From NCBI GenBank assembly GCA_018340375.1, contig JAFFJZ010000003.1:27962001-28026000 (forward strand): 64,000 nucleotides of DNA. The letters run 5' to 3'. Made by a program: the position numbers and the translations under genes. Positions within the stretch are counted from its first letter, which is position 1; each line of letters begins with the position of its first letter. The DNA comes from Gonatopus flavifemur. Its lineage: Eukaryota > Arthropoda > Insecta > Hymenoptera > Dryinidae. Below are positions 58,926 through 64,000 of this stretch, one piece after another. The notes under the pieces were generated by a model that made no database searches, was not told the DNA's origin, and saw only the letters and a program-made list of their open reading frames with translations.

Positions 58926-60231
58926 AGCACGGCACTGGTTGTACAGTTGAAAGTGTTCCTGTTCAATTGAATCAGAGATCATATTACTACTATGTGCGTT
59001 TATTGAATGTTTCATGAAAATGACTTTAAGCTGTGTTATTTTTATAAATATCCCTACGATAATTTTCGATAATTTTAATTCCAGTCCTGATTTTGTGCAT
59101 CCATTTGTTCAAGTTTCGATGATAATTCCTCTTTTTACTATCAACGGAATTTGTCAACTGATTCAAGGGTATTTAAGTGATGCAGGGTTCAGTTTTTTCT
59201 GACTTCATTCATTCAAAAAAGATGACACTCAAGGTTAGATAAAGATAGAAGAAGCATCAGTTGAATGCTTTCAGAAGATTATTTATTTGGTCAGTGGCTA
59301 TTCAGATGGAAACAAATTTTCCATCTCAACCAATAAGTCATACTCCAGCCAACACTACAACCTCGAGAACATGAAGCTTTAGGAACGTTCATTGAATGTT
59401 CCTGGAGGTTTGCGAACTTCCCTTGAACGTTTGTTAAGGTTTATGTTCTCTTGAGCAATGCATACCCGAAGAAAAATAAGGAGTAATCCCTATTTAAATC
59501 GCGGTAGGTTTTACTCTAGCGCCCAGTCAATATATGGATGACTATTCTCGGAGTAAACGTTCTTTTATTGGAGTACTGTGTACCAATGTTCCAAAAAAAT
59601 TCACTTTGTGAGGAATTAGCCGTACTAAAAATACCGTAGAAGCTACCAAAAAATTTTCACTAATTCTATGAAGTGAAATATACTCCTTCATTTTCGTCCG
59701 TCTAATGTATTCATCAAAAACTTTCCGCGAACTCTCAAAGTTCAGAAAGTATTCATTATGAAATAATCCTGAGCTGTTGTGCTGCATGGCTTTACTATTA
59801 ATGCTTTCATCTAGAGCTCTCAAGAATGATACGGACTCAAGCATCAAAAGGGGCGAGTAATTATGTGCCGACTTTTTTCTTAAATTATTTGATCAATAAG
59901 AATTCAAAATGCATACCGTCCATATAGCACACAGACACCTGGGAGGTATGTAAAAATATCTTGCAAATCAGAATTCTTAATCCTCATCCTGACAACACAT
60001 TTTTGTATTTTTTTTGACAGTGTATTTTTCTAAATATTTCATTACTAAAATCCTGAGACTATGATCTCGAATCTCATTGATTGGGTCTTCAAAAATGCGC
60101 ATAGTTAGTTTGCCCTGAACATATCATTAAAACGATGTGATTTTCATTCCTCATTCAAAGTGAGTCTCGAAGACTCTACTGTCAGGATGAGGGTTAAAGA
60201 TATCCTACCGTTGTCTAGAAGATGTCCCATG

Positions 60232-60308
60232 CGACACAATCAGAACAATTGAAGAACTCCATTATTTTTCAAGAATAACGGAGTTCTCGAATTGTTCTGA
60301 TTGTGTTG
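60232..60308. repeat. strong 77-bp hairpin
   Basis: CGACACAATCAGAACAATTG and CAATTGTTCTGATTGTGTTG-type arms (about 33 bp, few mismatches) surround a short loop. A second inverted pair, TCCTCATCCTGACA at about 59980 and TGTCAGGATGAGG at 60180, encloses the stretch before it. Confidence 0.6.
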
Positions 60309-61812
60309 TATAAGACATCGTTTCACCCTTCAAATTACAAGGTACCTTCAAAACTTCTTTGTCTGCAAGAGTATTCGTGCTGTATTGAGTAATGATTAGG
60401 GCATATCTGAAATTTAGCTCTGGATATGAATTTGAGTTTCTTCATGATCTGTTGATATGAAGAATCTAAATTATGAAAAATTTGTAACACTTGGGGGTAG
60501 TTATTCTGAAAATTCTCTCATAACCACCAGAGATCACTGAAAGAGAGCGGAAACTCATATTCGGGGTCTAATTCTGGTCATACGATTGATTATTATGCGT
60601 GTAAAATTTCCAGTGAACGCATGATTTATGAAAAAAAACTGCGTAGGATTTGACATCATTTTTCCTGATGTTCGAAAGCCTTCGAGTATTTGCGTTGCTG
60701 ATCTTGTACAAATCTAGTAAATAATGTACTGTGAGAAACTTTTTTGATTAATGACTATCTTTGCTCGTAAGCCAAGGATATTGAAAAATTCTAACTACGA
60801 GTATTCTCGATTCTCAGCAATTTTCATCATCAGTAATGGTGGACTTGCTAAATGTTAGTGGTTTCATTGTATAGCGAGTTACTATCCTTCATGGTAAAAA
60901 TTATTGAGAGTCGAAAGTGCTCGAGAGTCGAGTGAGCTCAAACTTGGAATTCTTCAATGTCCCTGACTGACGAACAAATATCATAATTCATCAAAAATCA
61001 TTCCTCTCAGTGTTGTTTACATGTTTTTTTGTGCACAAAATAATCAATCGCTGATATGTCGGGAAAATCTTGGAGAATTCTTGAAAAAGTCGGGAATAGG
61101 TCGGGAATTTCATTTCCAAAATTCAGTAGACACCATGTGTTCTATCTAAAAACATGCGCATTTTGCGTTTTGCGACAGCAGTATTCATAATACAATACGT
61201 TCGTATTTTCTCACATTTTGACCCCATAAATGACGGAAACCTCTTTAGAACGTTCAGAGAATAATATTGATCAGTAGATGCATGTACCTATTTGAACAAG
61301 TAGTATGTTCGCAAAATCGTTTATTCACATGAAATAATCGTGAAAATGTGACATGATTTTTTTTACGTTAAATGATTTCTTTTAACGTAATATATAACGT
61401 TGAATGATTAGTCAATCACTTCTCGAAAAATCTACAAAATTTCAACGATATCAAGACAATATTTTTTGAGAAAATGTATGCACCGACTTCAAAAACATAA
61501 TTCCGAAACATATGCATTTAATGTTTTGAGTATGCATAAAAGACAGTGAAGGAGAAGGGGCATTCTAAAAGGCTCTCCCTCCTGGACATTGATTCCGACT
61601 GATTTGGAATTTTTGGGAAATATTCATGAAAAGTTCCACTATCACATAAAGGAATGAAATAGTATAAATTTCAGAAATCTGCTTCAATGAAATATATATT
61701 AACATATTTGGTCCAAAATAATTTTTGTCGGGAAAAAAACGTTGTTTTTCCGTCGTTTTTTTTCCAAAATATATTTTTCCTGAAAATTTAGAACCCTAGT
61801 CTGAACCCTGTG

Positions 61813-62877
61813 AAACAGCGTGGCGATCATCTCTCACAGCCGTATTTATAATGGAAATTGGGTACAATTCAGTGCAAATAGATTGTACACACTTCAATAA
61901 ATGTTATGAGCCCATTGTTTCGTATAGAGCAATATTTTGAATCGATCAAGATATTCTGAAATGATAGAGTAAACGATTTAGCCCTGACTCGTGACGCCAG
62001 TAAGAATCAAGTCCAATTACATAAAGTATTCAATGATTAACGTATTTTTTCCTGATGCAAACAGGAATGATTCTAAATGTATGATTTCTTCAAGACCAAA
62101 CTGCGAGAAACAATTCTTGCCTTGATTCAAAATATCTGTGTCGTCCCCTTCAGCATCTTCAAGAAATACCTCGCAGAGATATATTTTGAATCGATATAGT
62201 TTGCTCGCGTGATATCCGTGAGATACACGATCAGCTGTTCAGTTCCTTGTAATATTATGGTACGCACAATCCGGAAAAGACTACTCAATCGTTCAAATAT
62301 TGCCAATTGAACTTATTTTCATTTATCAAAAAAGTAGGTATTTTTCAACATGACGTGTTGAAAATTTTCGGACGACTGAAAATCAACTTTGTAACTAGCT
62401 CGAGAAATAGACGGAAGGGGAATTAAATCCACGCATACGCGTGCCAGCTATGACGAAAATAAGAAATCTTGTATCCGTTGGTTACCGTGCGACTGATGAA
62501 ACGTTAATACACACTTCCATACCTAATGGGTCAGAATAGTTGGAGAAGGTTTGGTTTCATGAGTTTGAGAGTGCCCAACGAATACCTTGAATTTCCCGAT
62601 CAAATATTGAATTTTGGAAAATTGTAATTCTTCCATTGATCAACGCACCAGTAATCGTGTTTCCTTAGTGAAACTCTCATCACTTTCACTGATCTGTCGA
62701 GTTTATCATGGTTACCCTCAACTCATCAAACATTATACTCCTCAGTTTGATTATCGAAGTTGCTGTCTTATTCAGTCAGGGCAATCCATTGAAATTTATA
62801 AAAAGTCAGGGAAAATGGAAACATTTGATTCCAGCCGGAAATTTTCGAGGAATAATGTCCATTTGTGTATTTTTTAC
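61813..62877. other. gene-free stretch
   Basis: I recognise no gene. Two overlapping open frames at 62614-62937 lack motifs and run into the repeat at 62878. Confidence 0.4.
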
Positions 62878-63150
62878 CCAGCCAGCACAAATGATCAATT
62901 TGAATTCATAAAGACTTCCCAAAGACTCTCTGAATAGTCGCCCTTATGCGACTAATAATGAATTCAATAAGAATTCAATGAAGTCAAAATTAAAATGTAT
63001 TGAATGCACGCAGAATTCATTATGGAGTCTTGATACGAATTCTTTCTGAACATCAAGTTATTCATTAAGAGTTTGTTTTGAATTCAAAATATTCATAATA
63101 AATACATATTCATGAGCAGAACGGGAAACTTGGGAACTCTTGTGCTTTAT
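62878..63150. repeat. GAATTC-word repeat, copy 2
   Basis: Inverted copy of 46690-46975. It starts CAGCCAGCACAAATGATCAA and ends GGAACTCTTGTGC. GAATTCATTAT-type words are iterated within it, and GTCGCCCTTATGCGAC is a perfect small hairpin at about 62938-62953. Confidence 0.65.
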
Positions 63151-63309
63151 GAGTGAAGTGTAAATTTAATTGAATTGCCTTGCGATTTTATTTGCGAATA
63201 CCATTCCTTTGGTTTAGTTCAAAACGCGATGTCAGAAGAATAAGTATTCACAATTCAATTCGTAGATCACCTCCAAACGTCTCAAAATACTGTAAGAAAA
63301 GCGGTATCA

Positions 63310-63475
63310 GAATTAACACCGCGCGGATTCTATAAAAGTCCACTCTGGAATTGAGTGTTAAAATAATTCCAAATGGTATTAGAATGACACCATACGGTGT
63401 CAAAATAACACCGTCATGTGTTGAAACAACACCATCCGGAGTGGACTTTACCTAACACTGCCAAATTTTTTAGAG
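63310..63475. mobile_element. GGTGT/ACACC-word palindromic element
   Basis: AAAGTCCACTCTGG at about 63335 and CCGGAGTGGACTTT at about 63437 are inverted; between and around them GTGTTAAAA, GACACCATACGGTGTC and AACACCGTC repeat in both orientations. The ends are not sharply defined. Confidence 0.55.
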
Positions 63476-63631
63476 TAAAGTGTCATATCATTCAAGGGAA
63501 TATCCAAAAATTCACTACCTTATTTAAGGGGGGAAGCTCCTCCAGAACTTTCAAATTTTGCATTTTTGGTTTTTTGCTTTAAAAATTCAATTACAACCTT
63601 AAGAATATATTTTCAATGTTTTAAGCCCAAT

Positions 63632-63835
63632 ATGAGTGACCTGGGCTTAACAATAGGCTTGGAATGTAAGATTTTCGCAGACTTGTACGACAGCAATCGA
63701 GTACGGAGACAAGAGCGACGTTCGTTAACATCGACAAAAGAGGCCAGAACTGCCCAGAAAGAAAAGAATGCGGCCGTAATGAATGATTTTCACGAAGTAG
63801 AAGGTTCGCTTTATGGTCCTGGTATCGCGGATTAA
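63632..63835 (+). pseudogene. C-terminal piece of a probable transposon protein
   Basis: From the ATG at 63632 it reads MSDLGLTIGLECKIFADLYD, RVRRQERRSLTSTKEARTAQ, and ends EVEGSLYGPGIAD. This LGLxIG ... KEARxxxK ... EGxLYGxGIAD arrangement resembles the C-terminus of a family of insect transposon proteins with a Mutator-like transposase domain; I recall the pattern and could not check it. The upstream AT-rich sequence (63530-63600) has no frame joining to it, so it is a truncated relic. The 160 bp after the stop, to the window edge, may be the element's 3' flank. Confidence 0.4.
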
Positions 63836-64000
63836 GCTTGGGTAACTATAAATTTCTTTTAATTCTACTTTACAAGAACGAAAACTTTGGAGGTGTTTTT
63901 CTCAAAACATGTTTTTTTCCACACCGGGGACTGTAACTCAAAAAGTACTTGAGATATCAACTTGACATTTTCCACAGATATTGTTCAACGTATTGGCCTC

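Larger units (their letters stand above)
58171..61136. mobile_element. nested element with ATGGTGTCTACTG ends
   Basis: ATGGTGTCTACTG at the left is inverted as CAGTAGACACCAT at the right, and both ends carry iterated GTCGGGAA words in direct sense. The flanks ATGTTCCAT (58163-58171) and GTGTTCTAT (61137-61145) are a possible worn 9-bp target duplication. No transposase is recognised inside; an ORF at 59542-59847 (minus) has no motif I know. Confidence 0.7.
57475..61798. mobile_element. hAT-like element with nested insertion
   Basis: The ends are TAGGGTTC and GAACCCTA, followed inwards by ACGGAAAAAACTGTTTTT and its degenerate complement. An exact 8-bp duplication, GTCTGAAC, flanks it at 57467-57474 and 61799-61806. 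The empty site is visible in the copy at 43886-44192 (TTGTCTGAACCCTG). The interior holds an acidic C-terminal ORF piece at 57976-58165 and a nested element at 58171-61136. The element is 4.3 kb in total. Confidence 0.85.

Overview
This window is AT-rich nuclear DNA of an insect. The H2A protein (124 residues) is nearly the fly sequence, the linker-histone globular domains are insect-like, and the repeats are of types common in insect genomes. I lean weakly towards a hymenopteran, but the taxon is not resolved. Intact genes are few: three intronless histone H1 genes (A, 8367-9035 minus; B, 28427-29038 minus; C, 42936-43565 plus), one histone H2A gene (56570-56944 plus), and one intact 338-codon ORF derived from a Tc1/mariner-type transposase (25946-26962 minus). 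All four histone genes end in the 16-nt replication-dependent 3' stem-loop, so they are probably S-phase genes making non-polyadenylated mRNA. No H2B, H3 or H4 is visible, so this is a dispersed, incomplete histone locus rather than a compact quintet repeat.

The rest is mostly mobile DNA, much of it nested. 0-6.3 kb: two fragments of non-LTR retrotransposons, a palindromic MITE, then a 3.8-kb hAT-like element with an 8-bp target duplication, which itself holds a TA-flanked MITE and a 5'-truncated non-LTR retrotransposon. 6.3-16.2 kb: H1-A with its promoter, and several small inverted-repeat elements. 16.7-19.7 kb: a broken Jockey-like retrotransposon (copy 1) carrying an unrelated 0.8-kb segment and an AGATCT-rich MITE. 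19.8-29.2 kb: MITEs, an orphan histone-type hairpin, the Tc1-derived ORF and H1-B. 33-36 kb: a tandem satellite invaded three times by palindromic elements at TA dinucleotides. 37.3-37.9 kb: a long fold-back repeat.

39-43.6 kb: H1-C. A 5'-truncated Jockey-type element (39078-42859), flanked by a 12-bp repeat, separates the conserved distal H1 promoter box from the TATA-proximal region and coding sequence. 44-50 kb: more palindromic elements. 50.3-54.8 kb: a longer copy (copy 2) of the retrotransposon seen at 16.7 kb, sharing at least one frameshift with it. 55-57 kb: a degenerate tandem repeat and then H2A. 57.5-61.8 kb: a second hAT-like element with an 8-bp target duplication, inserted in an older dispersed repeat and containing another element with long inverted ends. 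63.6 kb: the C-terminal piece of a probable transposon protein.

The strongest points for follow-up are the split H1-C promoter, the Tc1-type ORF that lacks all three catalytic acids yet stays open, the many hairpin elements with CAC[T/G/A]G ends but unrelated interiors, and the elements built from iterated self-complementary words.
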